DNA of 64,000 nt from Diphasiastrum complanatum (lineage: Eukaryota > Streptophyta > Lycopodiopsida > Lycopodiales > Lycopodiaceae), in NCBI GenBank assembly GCA_029204225.1, contig MU832619.1:1-64000 (forward strand), written 5' to 3'. Below, piece by piece: positions 1 to 11,414 of the stretch. Below the pieces are notes generated by a model. That model had not been told where the DNA came from. It searched no databases and saw nothing but the letters and a program-made list of their open reading frames with translations. Within the stretch, counting starts at the first letter, position 1; each line of letters starts with the position of its first letter. The position numbers and the translations under genes were made by a program.

Positions 1-1930
1 AACCTGTTTCTTGAGGTTGAGTAGTAGTATCTTGAGATGTATCCTCATGTCCATCACTTGGAAAGTCAATAAATGGATCATCATCAAGAGGTATTCTCAC
101 TATACCATCTTTTTCCACTAGATGTTTCTATCGTCTCAGCATCCTCATCTTCATACATCTTGGATTCATCAAAGATGACATCACAGCTTACATGGATTAT
201 GTTTTCCACTGGATCAAAACATCTATAGCCCTTCACACGATCATCATATCCTAGGAATATACACTTGATAGCTTCTCACATCAAATTTTACGTCTCTCTT
301 CCTTAGAAATGTATACATAGGCCTTACATCCAAAGATTCGCAAGTGGTTTACCTTTGGCTTTTTCTTCGTGAATGCCTCCTCAGGTGTTATCTTTGGTAT
401 GGCAATGGTAGAACTTCTATTTTGAAGATAGAGTGCCGTACTGCATGCTTCTGACCAAAAATCTTTTCGTAGTTTCATCTCAGCTAGCATAGATCTGGCA
501 CTTTCCACAATCGTACGATTCTTGCGCTCAACTACACCATTGAGTGCAGGAGTATGAGCTGTGCATAAATTGTCTTTTGATCCCACATTGATCACAAAGA
601 TCTTTGAAGTCATTAGACTTGTACTCACCTCCACTATCTGATCTTAAAACTTTGATCTTTCTACCTGTCTGATTTTCGACCAATGCTTTGAAGCCCTTGA
701 AATTGTTAAATGCATCCAATTTCTTCTTCAAGAAGTAAATCCACATCTTACGTGACATATTAGCAATAAAGGTCATGAAATAGAAGGCTTTACCTAAGGA
801 CATGGTCCTCATAGGCCCCGCATAAATCTGTGTGGATCAAATCCAAAATGTTCTTTGCCCTTGCAACACCACCTTTGTTGAACTTCTCTTGATGCTGCTT
901 CCATACACACATAATTTGCACATCAATTTCAAGTGGTCTTCTATCGTAGGCAATCATGGTACCATTTCCAATTTCCTAAGTTCAAGTGACCAAGCCTCTT
1001 ATTGCCACAATTCAGTTTGCGATGGAATGGACGAGACAAGTCCATGTTGCCCCTTGATTGTAGCATTCAACTTGTACAATTTAGTATTGGGCTCCCTTAT
1101 TCCATCCGCAATAACTTTGAACTTTTGGTTCACGTCCTTCACAAAGCAACGATCATGGGCAAATTCTAATTTCAACTTTTGATTAGTAATGACTCCAACA
1201 GAAAGTGGTACGTAAAGTACCTCCCTGATCATCTTGCTTTTTCCATTAGGTAGTTGGATTGAAATGGTGCCTATCTCCTTGATCTTGCACACATCACCAT
1301 TTGCTTGTGAAATGGACGTTCCATTATCCAACACTTTAAAACTACTGAACCAATCCTTTTTACTTGTCATGTGCCTTGTGGCTCCCGAGTCAATATACCA
1401 TGCTTGATCATCTTGATTAGATGACAATGCTGATATGAAGATGCCAGAGTCTTCAATCTCACCCTCATCGACAAGGTTACCTGCTTGCTTTGGTTTCCCC
1501 TTGCCTTGTTCCACTAGGAATTTTCGACATTCACTCTTCCAATGGCCTTTTTACTGCAATGGAAGCACTTGTCTTTCTTCTTGGTCTTACTGGAAGATCC
1601 CTCATCCTCCTAAGTCTTGGCAAATTGTTGTTTTGAATTCTTCTTGCCCTTGACCTTGCCTTGTTTTTGGCATGTCGCAAGTGCCTGATCGTCAGTATTT
1701 TGATGTCTAGCTTTCACTATTTCTTGTCATTGCTCCTTCTGCATCAAGATTCCTATGAGCTCGTCAAAGTTGGTAATCTTTCTCTTGATGCTATTCTGCT
1801 CACAAACATCTGATAGGGTTCTGTAATGCCACACAATGCATTGTGCACCAGCTCCACATCACATATGTGCTCACCAATAGAATGCAAAAGTGTGAGGGCA
1901 CTAGCTTCCTGCATGTATAAGCCCAACCCA
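1..1930 (-). pseudogene. Ty1/copia gag-pol remnant (copia-1), cut by the window edge
   Basis: Minus-strand pieces in several frames follow copia order. A gag end with a damaged zinc knuckle lies near 1530-1600. The aspartic protease follows with WYIDSGATRHM (1514-999 ORF). The integrase core is in 812-281, with YFMTFIANMSRKMWIYFLKKK, the SDSGGEYKS region and NGVVERKNRTI. The linker before reverse transcriptase is at 280-1. One integrase residue usually D reads N (FIANMSR for FIDDYSR), and frames change near 530-630 and 990. Reverse transcriptase would lie off the left edge. The gag N-terminus is lost at about 1930, where an unrelated LTR-like sequence begins. This is a dead retrotransposon; the assignment to copia is firm. 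Confidence 0.9.
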
Positions 1931-2560
1931 ATGAGAATGCAATTTGGTTTTGTAGAATTTGTAGAATTAAGAATAAGTGACTAGGAGCCTAAAACTCTAA
2001 AATGACATTAGAGGCCCTAAGTCAAGTTGTTAATAAAAAAACTAAAAGGCCCAAATGAGAACTCACATGAATCATGTCAGTGCCCTTGTGCTTTCCTAGA
2101 ACCACTAGATTCATTTTGTGTTAGTTTAGACAGCTTTAATTAGAATCCTTTCCATTGTAATTAATCAATAGGAGAAAGGGGCAAGGGCCTTCCCCATCCA
2201 TAAAAAGGCACCATTTGTACCATATTTCCATGTTCAATAGGAGGAGGAGATTATGCCCAATTGTGATTTGAACATCCTTGCTTCCTTCTCTCTCTCTCTC
2301 TCATTTATATTTTATATTTGCTTTCCATTTGCTTCTTCTCTCTATTTGCATGTTGTTAATGATTTCTAAGAGAGTAGAGAGGATAGGATGTAAGCACCTC
2401 CCCCATTGTATTCCATCATTGCTCTTCTTGCTTGTGGTTAGTTAGGTGTGGTTAGAGTAGGTTTTGCAAGCTAACTCGTGGTTAGCTAGGTGTGGGTAGT
2501 TAGGTGTTGTTAGTTAGGTGTGGTTAGAGTAGGCTTTGCAAGCTAACTTCGCAAGGGAAG
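1931..2560 (+). other. Non-coding block interrupting copia-1, possible solo LTR, with direct repeats
   Basis: No gene is visible. A TATA-like CATAAAAAGG at about 2199, a CT-rich run at 2282-2302 and a position inside a broken gag suggest a solo LTR or LTR piece on the plus strand. From 2434 to 2549 two direct copies of a roughly 60-bp unit contain GTGGTTAGAGTAGG and TTTGCAAGCTAACT. The LTR reading is inference, because no matching second LTR was found. Confidence 0.35.
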
Positions 2561-2565
2561 CATTA

Positions 2566-3160
2566 TTACCTTGGGAACGAATCGATGCGTGACATGTGAA
2601 CCAAGGTCGCTACCCCCCTTAAAGTCACGGTTGGTGCCTTGAATGTCTTCGTCAGTTTTAGCATGTTGAAGAACTTCTGATGCTTGATCCTGGGAAGAGC
2701 TTTGATGAATCTATCTCTAGTAATGTGCATTCCTAACAATGAATGAACAATTCCAAAATCGGTCATGTCAAATTCCTTTGACAGATTACTCTTAGTAGTG
2801 TGTAGCAAGAATGTGTCGTTAGACAGTATAACTGCATCATTTACATATAGAGCTATTTAAACTGAGTTGACAACTATGTGTTTCGAATAAACATTACAGT
2901 CAACTGAATTGTTTGCAAAGTCTAATTGAATATAATAAGCATTAATTTGTTTGAACCAAGCCCTTATAGCTCTTTGTGTAGCTTGCACACTTTGTGCTCT
3001 TGGCCTTCGACTTCAAAGCCTTTGGGTTGGAAAGTGTACACTTCACCTTCGACATAGCCATTGAGGAAGGTTGTTTTGACATCCATTAGGTGCATCTCGA
3101 GGTCTTTGGCGGCTGCTAGTGCAGTGAGAGTCCTCATTGACTACAATTTGACAACACTAT
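2566..3160 (-). pseudogene. Ty1/copia reverse transcriptase fragment (copia-2)
   Basis: Read on the minus strand, 3140-2950 encodes a decayed form of the copia RT segment with VKTTFLNGYVEGEVY and QPKGFEVEGQEHKVCKL. The 2808-2566 piece continues with SKEFDMTDFGIVHSLLGM, the copia stretch after the YVDD box. The YVDD region itself (about 2880-2810) is unreadable and frames shift. It is on the same strand as copia-1 but has a different RT subfamily feel, so it is probably a separate insertion. Confidence 0.8.
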
Positions 3161-3229
3161 TGGAATTCATGCTCAAGCCCAATTTCATTTGTTAATGAGC
3201 ATCCTAAAAATTGTTGTTTACATTTATTA

Positions 3230-3640
3230 GAAAAAAAAACTACTAAAAAATATGAAGGATAAAAAAATCCAGGATCGGATTTTTTTGACCCAAGACTATT
3301 TTGCCAACCCATTGCAAATCCCGTCAAAGTTTGATTTTCCGACCCTAGATCGGATCAGATTGAAGTGAAATTTTTTTCGGACGTCTTCAACCTTGGATCG
3401 GATCAGATTGGGTCTAATTTTATCCGAGCACCTTCAACCCTAGATCGGATCAGATTGGGTCTTATTTTTTTGACCCTAGAAAAATCCTACCCAAGTATAT
3501 AAATTCGACCCTTTTGTTAATTTTTTGACCCTATATATAGAATTCGACCCTTGTTAATTTTCAACCCTTTGTAAAACTCCGACCTTTAGTCAAATTTTTC
3601 GATACTATCAACTGAAAAATTATGATCCAGTGACCATTAA
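3230..3640. repeat. AT-rich stretch with repeated GATCGGATCAGATTG
   Basis: The 15-mer GATCGGATCAGATTG occurs three times between about 3343 and 3460, at roughly 50-bp spacing, within partially repeated text (CCTAGATCGGATCAGATTGG, TCTTATTTTT). The rest holds repeated GACCCT motifs. No ORF is present. This is a degenerate short tandem array of unknown origin. Confidence 0.55.
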
Positions 3641-3649
3641 TTTACAGTG

Positions 3650-5430
3650 GACTTCTTAGGGATTGTAAATACGCCTGCATAGGACCTTGTGCATTAGAAA
3701 TTGAGGAGGTGAATGTTTGACAGGCCGATTATGGAAAGATGTGTAGGAAAAATTCTTCAACAAGTTATTAGAAATTAAGTAGGCGGATGTAGAATTTGTT
3801 TGAATGAGAAGAGAGAATTTTTTTTATTTCTAGCCATTAGCATTTTTGTTGAAGTTGAGCACCCTACTGTTTTGTAGCCAACTTCAAACTATTGTACTCA
3901 TTTTTGTAATTAATCAGAATGCGGATTTCTGTCTACATGTGAATGTTCTATTGTTGTTTCTGAATTGGTTTTTTCATCTTGAATGTTTGTTGGTAATTGT
4001 TGTGCTTCCGATCTTTATTCACCTACTCTTCAATTCCGCTATAGTGTTAAATTTTTCTGATTTCCAACATGGTATTAGAGCAGGTGTCTCTATAATCTGC
4101 ATTTCTACTGTGGATTCAGTCATTTCAACAAGAACACAGCCAACAATATTTTGCTATTGTTGTTTCTACCAACAATATCCAACTATACCAGAATAGATTC
4201 AAGTTCTAGTTCCTCTAGAACTACCATCTTTGGAAGTTCAAGATGAAAGTTGCTCTATTAGCCAAGGAGCTATGTGACATTGTTGATGGCACTGAAGTCA
4301 AACTAGCGGGATATGTAACCAGCATCACCAGATGGAGACAACGAGATGGCAAGGCTTTTGTCTTAATCACACTGAGCATCAAAGTCTCTTAGGTCAGCCA
4401 TATTCAGTCTACTCAAACATCCAAGGATGCTTGGAACATCCTAGCAGCACTTTAGAAATCAGAAATGTCACATCTAAACTCCATCTGAGGAAGAAGTTCT
4501 TCACATCGAGGATGTTTGAAGCAGATACTATTTCCAGCAATCATAATACCTTCAAAAATCTCATGGAGCAGATGACTGCAACTGGATCAAACATTGAAGA
4601 TTCAGATGTAGTAATGACTCTTTTATCGAGTCTCCTTGATGCCTATGAAACATGGGTCATGGCCATTTCGACCTAGTAGCAACTCACTCTATCTAGAGTT
4701 ATTTCAATGCTACTACAAGAGGAGATAATAAGGAATGCATCTTCAGGCTCAAGATCTGATCCTCAAGCTCTCTCCACAAAGAATAATCAAAAGTTTAAGT
4801 CAAAGAAATCCACAAAGTTTGATCATTCAGAAAAAAAGAGCAACATGCAGCCATGATCAAATTTTGGCTTTGGATCAAATTTTAACCCTGGATCGAATTC
4901 TGTCTCAAGCTCGAATTCTGGCTCTGGATCGAATTCGGATTTTTTTTCATCATTCCAATAAAAGCAGAAACTCTTTTGCAAGCTGTAAGAGGACAAGCTA
5001 TCTCATTAAGGATTGCAGAACACTCAAGTACAACAATGAAAAGAAGAAGCAGTTCCAATAGCAAGCCAATGCTGCCTCAACCAATAACTCGATCCAGCAA
5101 GAAGAGGAGGATGAAGTTGCCTTCATGACCAAGGTCGTAAATTTGTAGGATGTTGATTCATGGTATCTTGACTCAAAAGCGACTCAGCACATGACCCATC
5201 ATCGGGACTGGTTCCAAAAGCCCTTTCACCCATTCTAGAGTTGTACAACTTGGTAGCAACTCAACTCATTCCATTGCAGGTGAAGGAAGAGTCAGGGTCA
5301 AATTTTAGAAAGGTTTTGCGAAGTTGCTATCCAATGTTTTGTAAATTCCGAACCTCACCAAAAATCCACTTTCTATAAGCAGAATCACTGATTCTGGTCA
5401 GAGGGTAGAATTCGATATAGACATTAGAGA
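3650..5430 (+). mobile_element. Ty1/copia 5' part (copia-3): LTR region, primer site, gag and protease remnant
   Basis: A plus-strand primer-binding site ATGGTATTAGAGCAGGTG lies at about 4070; it resembles the complement of initiator Met-tRNA. An LTR-like AT-rich stretch precedes it. From about 4190 decayed gag follows, with KVALLAKELCDIVDGTEVK and, near 4970-5020, a knuckle reading C-K-T-S-H/Y-L-I-K-D-C. A Ser/Asn/Gly-rich simple repeat built on TGGATCGAATTC lies at 4860-4935. The protease box near 5150-5210 reads VDSWYLDSKATQHMTHH, with the expected DSGA mutated to DSKA. Nothing downstream of the protease remains. There are many stops and frame changes. Confidence 0.75.
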
Positions 5431-5735
5431 AACTTAGAGCCCAACGAGGGCATTTGAAAAAGACGTTTTTTTTATTTTTTTTATTTTCGTTGCCATGTGG
5501 ACCAATTGAAACTTTAGCTTTGGGGTTCTATGTAACGTAGAATTTTCCAAATATAAATAAAATAAAAACTTTTTAAATGTATTGTTATTTCGTCGGGCAA
5601 CATGTGGAAATGCTATTGGTTGATGAGGCTTGCCCTTCCAGCTCATCACTGTCCGAAGAGACCCAAAAATATTGAAAATGAATATGACAGATGGTTGAGG
5701 TGAGAAAAATGATGTACCATTAATGTATATGCATT
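5431..5735. other. Spacer between copia-3 and unit A
   Basis: About 300 bp of AT-rich sequence with no readable domain on either strand. Similarity to the flank of unit B is absent here and begins only at about 5736. Confidence 0.5.
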
Positions 5736-5898
5736 GTCAAACCATAATTAACAGGGATAACCAGAGCTAATTTGTGGCGCCAAATAGATCAATGTTTCAA
5801 ATTTTCGCCAATTTTTTTTTTTCAGATTCATGGCTTTTTCTCTACACAAATTTTTAGATTCATAGTTCATTGTTTCAGATTTTTGCATGCAAATTACG

Positions 5899-6655
5899 AA
5901 TGGCGCCATCAAGGAAGCCGTGCTCCTCAATCGACTATGTGCTTCTATTCAACGAGACAGATGATAATGGATTATGGGTGCCAAGAAAATATTCAAAAAA
6001 CTCTTGGGGTGATGATTGGATTGCACCAGATGCTACAATTTTAGAATCATTTCATTGCAAGATATATAATGATATAAAAAATTCAATAAAAATGAGCACG
6101 AGATAAAAAACAGTCAGATTGAGTTGGTTTATTTTCTTGAATATATTTGTGGATTTCTTTTTAAGTGTCAATGCACACAAAACCCCAATGATGTTTGTAT
6201 GCAAAAATTTATCAGATAGTTTATTATCTGAACTTATGGATGAAGGCTGTGACAAAAGATCAGATGGAGAAATAGAATGTAGAATTAAAATGTCTTTTAT
6301 GTGCTTCCGTTATCAAATTGAAAAACAAATGTTGAGCTTATGCTTCCATTATCAAAGATGAAAAAAAAATAAAGGTAAATGGTTGCCACTCGATCAAGAC
6401 TTGGAAGCCAGTGGGAACTATTGCTCCTACAAGATGATGTACTTTCAGACTTCATATTTATTTTCAATGGTAAACTCGTAAGTAACTGTAAACACTCGAT
6501 CTTTTACGAATAGTTTCAATCAAAACTTTCTAATACAAACTTTGTACTAATTCTAACTAACTTTGTATTAGTTTTATGCAGGTACGTAAAAGACATGAGC
6601 TCGAGATCAAATGCAAAGATATTGGTGAAACAATCCAACTTATGAAAAAACATTG
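5899..6655 (+). pseudogene. Gene X of unit A (unknown protein, three exon pieces)
   Basis: Function not recognised. Exon 1 starts with ATG at 5899 and reads MAPSRKPCSSIDYV, then LWVPRKYSKNSWGDDW, ending near 6105. A second piece (about 6180-6410) reads MMFVCKNLSDSLLSELMDEG, then MCFRYQIEKQML, and closes after a stop with LPLDQDLEA. A third begins after the acceptor-like TTTATGCAG at about 6581 (VRKRHELEIKCKDIGETIQ) and ends at a stop near 6655. The same three blocks appear in copy C (22150-22960), and exon 1 also appears at 19850-20032, so this is a real family. It converges on the H3P gene, with about 200 bp between them. Basic residues and the W-[IV]-P-R motif would fit nucleic-acid binding, but that is a guess. 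Confidence 0.55.
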
Positions 6656-6856
6656 AGTCACTATCAATAAATACATGCCAATCATCATGTCTTTTTATCA
6701 TTATAGAAAAATTGCATTCCAGTATTAGACTATGGACACAAGCTGATTGTAAGAATCTATTGTGATATCAATAAAAAAAACCCATAAACGGGTTCTTTAC
6801 AAGTAAAATGATTGTATCCTTTTTTTTTTTATGTCTCTCTATTTACAAATAGATCT

Positions 6857-8947
6857 CTATTCAATCAATTTTTCTATATTTTCTATATCAATATTAGCAA
6901 CTGATAAGGCAACAACTCCTATAATAATCTCGTCCTCCTCTATTTCGGGAAGGGCCTCAATGCCTTTTAAGGCAAGAGGAATATCTGCTACAAAATTGCC
7001 TTTCTCTGTATTACGAAGGACTTTTATTCATTTTTTATCATATAAGACAAAATCTGCATCCTGAACAACCTGAAAGGCTGTTAAGACAGGATCATCTTCT
7101 TTTTGAGGGCCCTCAATTGTAGGTGCAATGCTTACTCCGTACTGGGCAATGGTTCTGATCAACTCTTGCCGAAATCTATATACATCATTAGGAGTATACG
7201 GCTCAAGAGTGAACTATCATCACAAAACACGAGAATTAGCAAATTACAAACACTGATAGTAATAAAATATGAATCAGAATGAAATGAACTACAAATGAAT
7301 AGAATATCACCTTTTCAATAAACATATCCGTTTGTAAATTAGCCATTCAAAAAATAGCTTCGAAATGTACAGGACAAACCATGCACAACTAAAAGCGTCA
7401 TTTTGTTGTACACACTGCATATATAGAACAAAAATTAGTAATATTATTATAGAGATTTTATTTATGCTATGATGATACATTTGAATTAAAAAAGAAATAC
7501 ATGTATACAAGAGATAAATTGAATATACCTTGAGAGATTTAATGGTTATATCTCCAATTGAAGTTGTCGTTGTCGGTATTTCCCGAACGGCATCATGAAG
7601 TAGAGAATCAAATTGTCTATGTGTATTTGCAGCTAAGTTTAATTTTACACAGAAAATTTGATACTCCCTCCTTATTTATCTTTACAAAAAGAATGTTTAT
7701 GCTCCAATGCCGACTGCAACAACCAAGATACAAAGATCGATAAATTCATGTTTATGAAAAAATTTTGTTCTTATTAAAGCAATGAGGCATGCAACAATCC
7801 AAATTAAAGCAACAAAAACAAAAGAGCAATCCTTACTTATTTTCATATGGAATCAAATAGAATTTCGCCATAGTATTGCACTCGATAGAATAGATAGCCT
7901 TCTCAAAATTGGCTTCTTTCGCTTTTACCGCTCCCATGAAAAATGGACTAACTACAAAAATTGCACCATGAGAATCGAAACTAATACTATTTTGCAAAAA
8001 AGAAACTTCGGCCTCTACTATTGCATCTGAAATTTTTGAGGTCTTATCTTTTAGCTCGGCACAAAATTTGGGACCTAATCTAAAGCTTCTACGTGTATCT
8101 GGAACAAAAAAATCAAAAAAGTTGCCGAGAAGATCAATTTCGTTAGCTAGGTAGGCCTCATATTGATTATAATGGTCAGATTAAGAAAAAACCTGGGCTG
8201 GATCATATGAAATTCTCACAAAAAGATTATGTACAGGAGTAGAAACAGAAGTGGAAACAACATTTACAAATTTTTCTGTTATTTTGTCTAGCCCTTCTTG
8301 GATAATCAACACTTTTGGTGATGAAACCTGCTGAGGAGCTGGACGAATAACAAGAGGAGGAAGGGGTGAAGATTCTCGATCTGAGTCAGATTCTCCAGCA
8401 TCTGATTCATAGCTCAGGAAGACACGGGGTCTCTTGGTCGAGATAACTCTAGGAGGAAGAGAAGCAGCTGGCCTTCAAGATCTAGCCTTCTTGGGGACAG
8501 GCTGCTTTCTCTTCTTCCTAGAGGTAGTAGGCAAATCGGTTCTATCTACAGGTAGGTCTCTAGAGGTGCTGGCATTATCAACATGCAGACCAGAATATAT
8601 GTCCTCAACCCTTTTGAGAATGATGAAATCCTTTGGCATGATGGTGACACGCTTACCATGCACAAATCCTCAAAAAACTGGGACAAAAAATCTTCTGCAA
8701 CACCTTGCAAGGCCTGCATGGTTGTCACGGCAAAACGAACATCCAGCCCAAGTGATAGAGTGACATTCTGTACAGATCGGCCGAAAGGAGCTCTAGGGAT
8801 TAACAATTCAGTTGATCTCTGGAGTTTTCTGATCTCCCTTAGCCAGACCTGTTTCCTGCCATGCCTACGACTAGTACCAGGGGGAACACGTGAATGGGAT
8901 GGCTGTACAGTGGTTATGGCACGAGTAGTGGATTTGGTCCTGGCCAT
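6857..8947 (-). pseudogene. H3P of unit A: histone H3-like domain fused to Ulp1-like cysteine protease
   Basis: The start ATG at 8947 gives MARTKSTTR: the H3 tail start with R2, T3, K4, T6 and R8 kept and K9 replaced by A. The H3 fold follows (REIRKLQRSTELLIPRAPF, DVRF, FEDL, then VTIMPKD). A deletion of about 13 bp near 8668 shifts the frame inside the last part of the fold. A Ser/Pro/Lys/Arg linker with RKKRKQPVPKK follows. Exons I infer: 8947-7837, 7713-7529, 7414-7311, 7213-6857, with GT/AG borders. Exon 2 opens with RHWSIN (protease His) and has a 2-bp deletion. Exon 3 has VQQNDAFSCAWFVLY, matching the Ulp1 QQ-x5-C spacing. Exon 4 is acidic with one internal stop. The ancestral protein was about 590 residues. 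The H3 and C48-like assignments rest on motifs only. Confidence 0.8.
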
Positions 8948-9009
8948 TATACTCAGAGGAAGAAAATAAACAAAAAAAAATTTGAACAAAAGAAAAGTGG
9001 ATGAAACCA

Positions 9010-9258
9010 AAAAAATTTGCGATGAAAGGGCGCTAGAGATCGATACCAGAACTGAATATCGGTTTCGAGCTCAAGATCTATAGAGATTATTCTATGAAAC
9101 GAGATGCGCGCTCGAAAGCGATATTGGAATTTCAGCGGTATCGGACTCGAGGACACTGTGAGAGGACAAAAGCTAGAACGGTGAAAGAGCACGCTTGAGA
9201 GCGATATTGGGAGCTAAAAGCAAAAATTTTGCAAAAAAAAATGAAATTTTCAAGGACT
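9010..9258 (-). promoter_or_regulatory. Leader of H3P in unit A with repeated GATATCGCTCTCAAGCGC-like motif
   Basis: Read on the minus strand, the leader carries several variants of AATATCGCTCTCAAGCG (near 9200, 9120 and 9050) interleaved with TCCGATACCG. The opposite leader of gene Y has the same motif family. No ORF of note is present. Confidence 0.6.
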
Positions 9259-9530
9259 TATATATATGAAATTTCTGCACGTGTGAAAAGACGGCGAGGA
9301 TAGATTATTAGCCCACGTGGATTGTCCGTACTGACAATGATGACCCTATTATTAGGCCACGTGGGCTGAGACACGTGCGCGAATGCGCTCTCGACGCGTG
9401 TTATTCTCGCACGTGACAGATGTCAGATCAATCATTCTAGGTACGGCGCATTTATTTTGACCAATCACAAGTCGACACGTGTTCTCGTCGCTAATCCACA
9501 CGTGCAAATTTTTTTTAATAAATAGGTCTT
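9259..9530. promoter_or_regulatory. Divergent promoter of unit A with seven G-boxes
   Basis: CACGTG occurs at 9278, 9314, 9358, 9372, 9410, 9476 and 9499, all within 227 bp. A minus-strand TATA box (TATATATAAG) sits at about 9259-9268, facing H3P. A weaker plus-strand TTAATAAATAG at about 9516 faces Y; its counterpart in unit B reads TATATAAATAG. The layout is roughly symmetric: TATA, G-box cluster, TATA. G-boxes are bound by plant bZIP and bHLH factors, so light, stress or hormone control is plausible but unproven. Confidence 0.7.
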
Positions 9531-9836
9531 CTTCGGCTCGAATTTTCACGCAAATTTACGATTGCTTTGCTGGACATCGATTTCAAGCACGCCGCTTGCT
9601 CTCATTACCCATTCGTTGACTATTTTGCGCTTGGATCCGATACTGCATCATCCGATATCACATTCAAGCGCGCTTCGCATCTCTTTTCTTTTTTGCTCTT
9701 TGTTCTTGCGCTCGGATCCGATACTCCAACTTAAAATATCTCTCTCGAGTGCACGTTGCCTTGTCGTGCTTGTCTGATCTGGGTTTTGCGCTTGAGAGCG
9801 ATATTTAAAACATTAGTTCTATTGTTTTTGTTTAAT

Positions 9837-11354
9837 ATGTCTAATTTTGAATCTAGTTTGCTTTTTTTTTTTCATGAATTTGGTATTACTGATAGGTTGG
9901 AGTACTTCAGATCTCTTATTTCTTCTTTTCTTTTTATTCTACCTTCTATAACTGAGGGCCCTGGTGTGGAGGCATTTTCTGAGATATATCTCAGATATGA
10001 GTCCCTGCTCAGTACTCCCTTATTCAGATTTCAGAATAAGGACATGATTCATTATCAGGTTCTGGTGGCGCTCGACAAGCATATCTATAAAGCTAAGCTT
10101 GACAGAATGTTTACCAAGTTACATAATGATTTCAAGTCTGTAGATGAGTGGCCAACTCATAATAAGAAATGTAGATTTGTTGATTTTCAATCCGCTTTTG
10201 TTTTTTTTCTTTTGTTAAATATTTCTAACAATTCGGAGGTTGTTCCCTCCACTTTTGAAGCAGCTTCTTCTAGTGGTACAAAGTCTGAAAAGTCAAAGAT
10301 TGTAGATATAGATACTTTTTTTTATTGATACAAGTGTTAGTTTAGATGATTGTTCTGATTTTGATCCTGCTCGAAATAGGGCTACGTTTATAGGCCCTAG
10401 AACCCCCACTACCCTTTCTCCTTCTGATAAATCTTTGATCACTTTGCCTACTTATAATATAGATAATAATTCCTTTTTGACAATATCAAATATATCGGAT
10501 GTTTTTGACTTCACTGAAGCTGAGACTCTTTGCATTTTGAGCAAAGAGCTAGATGAATTTTCGGATGTAATTGATTTTGATGCTGATTCTTCTCCCTGGT
10601 GTTGACGATGTACATAATGATAAGTTTTATTCAAGGAAAGATTGCTTGAAAATGGTTGTGGAGGAAATGTGCAACAAAGAAGATGATCTACCTTCTGAGG
10701 AGGAGTTTCTTAGAATCCAAAGTCAACTTGGTTTTCCACAGCCAACTGTCTTTTCACCAACAATGTTGACATTGAAAGGTGGACATAATATTGATGGAGA
10801 GACAGTAATCAGTGAAGACAAAGCTGAATGCGTAAGTTTTTGTATCTTATCAATTACTAGTAGATTGGTTATGTCAGTTTATATATTGGAGCTTACTTTG
10901 TTTTTTATCATTTCAGAAAACAATTTTTCTTGATGATTTTGCAATTCATTGAGGAGGGCAGAGATCTTCTGCTGGAGAATTTTCAAGAGATCATGCACTG
11001 GGACACTATCTGAAGTCCTTCAAGAATAATGAGATAAGTGTGGCCCATTCAAAGTTTCATCAACATGGTGAAACTATGATTATGGCAATCAAGACATTGT
11101 TTCATTTTCTTGGAGGACATAATTTCAATAAGGTGCATGAAATAATTTTTGTAAAAAAAACTACTGCGGTTAAAATTTTAGGATATGGACCAGTAAATTC
11201 CATGCTCAGATCATCTCATTTTGCAGTGTATGCTGCTTACGTTGATCCAAGTAAGCATGAAAACTATGAGCTATTGGATCCATATGAAAGAAGAAAATTG
11301 TTGCATGATTCTAAGTTGCAACTTTCATTGAAAAAAATATCGGAAGCAGATTAG
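9837..11354 (+). pseudogene. Gene Y of unit A (unknown protein)
   Basis: Not recognised. The ATG at 9837 gives MSNFESSL, and the frame runs to a frameshift in a T-run at about 10313-10321. The middle part (IDTSVSLDDCSDFDP, TLCILSKELDEFSD) is acidic and continues in other frames to LGFPQPTVFSPT and GGHNIDGETV. A likely intron spans 10832-10916 (GTAAGT...TTTCAG). The last exon has one stop near 10949, then HFLGGHNFNKVHEIIF and ELLDPYERRKLLHDSKL, ending at 11354. The ancestral length was about 480 residues. The minus-strand copy in unit B (47293-45782) has different breaks, which supports this reconstruction of order. It is transcribed away from H3P and converges on Z; the two stops are only about 60 bp apart. 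Confidence 0.65.
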
Positions 11355-11414
11355 ATACTGCTGAATTGTACTTTGTAAATATTTTTATTTAATATACAAA
11401 ATTTTATTGTGTGT

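Noticed and set aside
8434-8969. Plus-strand ORFs over the H3P gene of unit A
   Set aside because: They are antisense shadows of the conserved minus-strand reading frame; the same holds for the minus-strand ORF at 48717-49301 in unit B.
9259-9530. CRISPR-like array from regularly repeated CACGTG
   Set aside because: Repeats are only 6 bp, irregularly spaced, in plant DNA between two TATA boxes.
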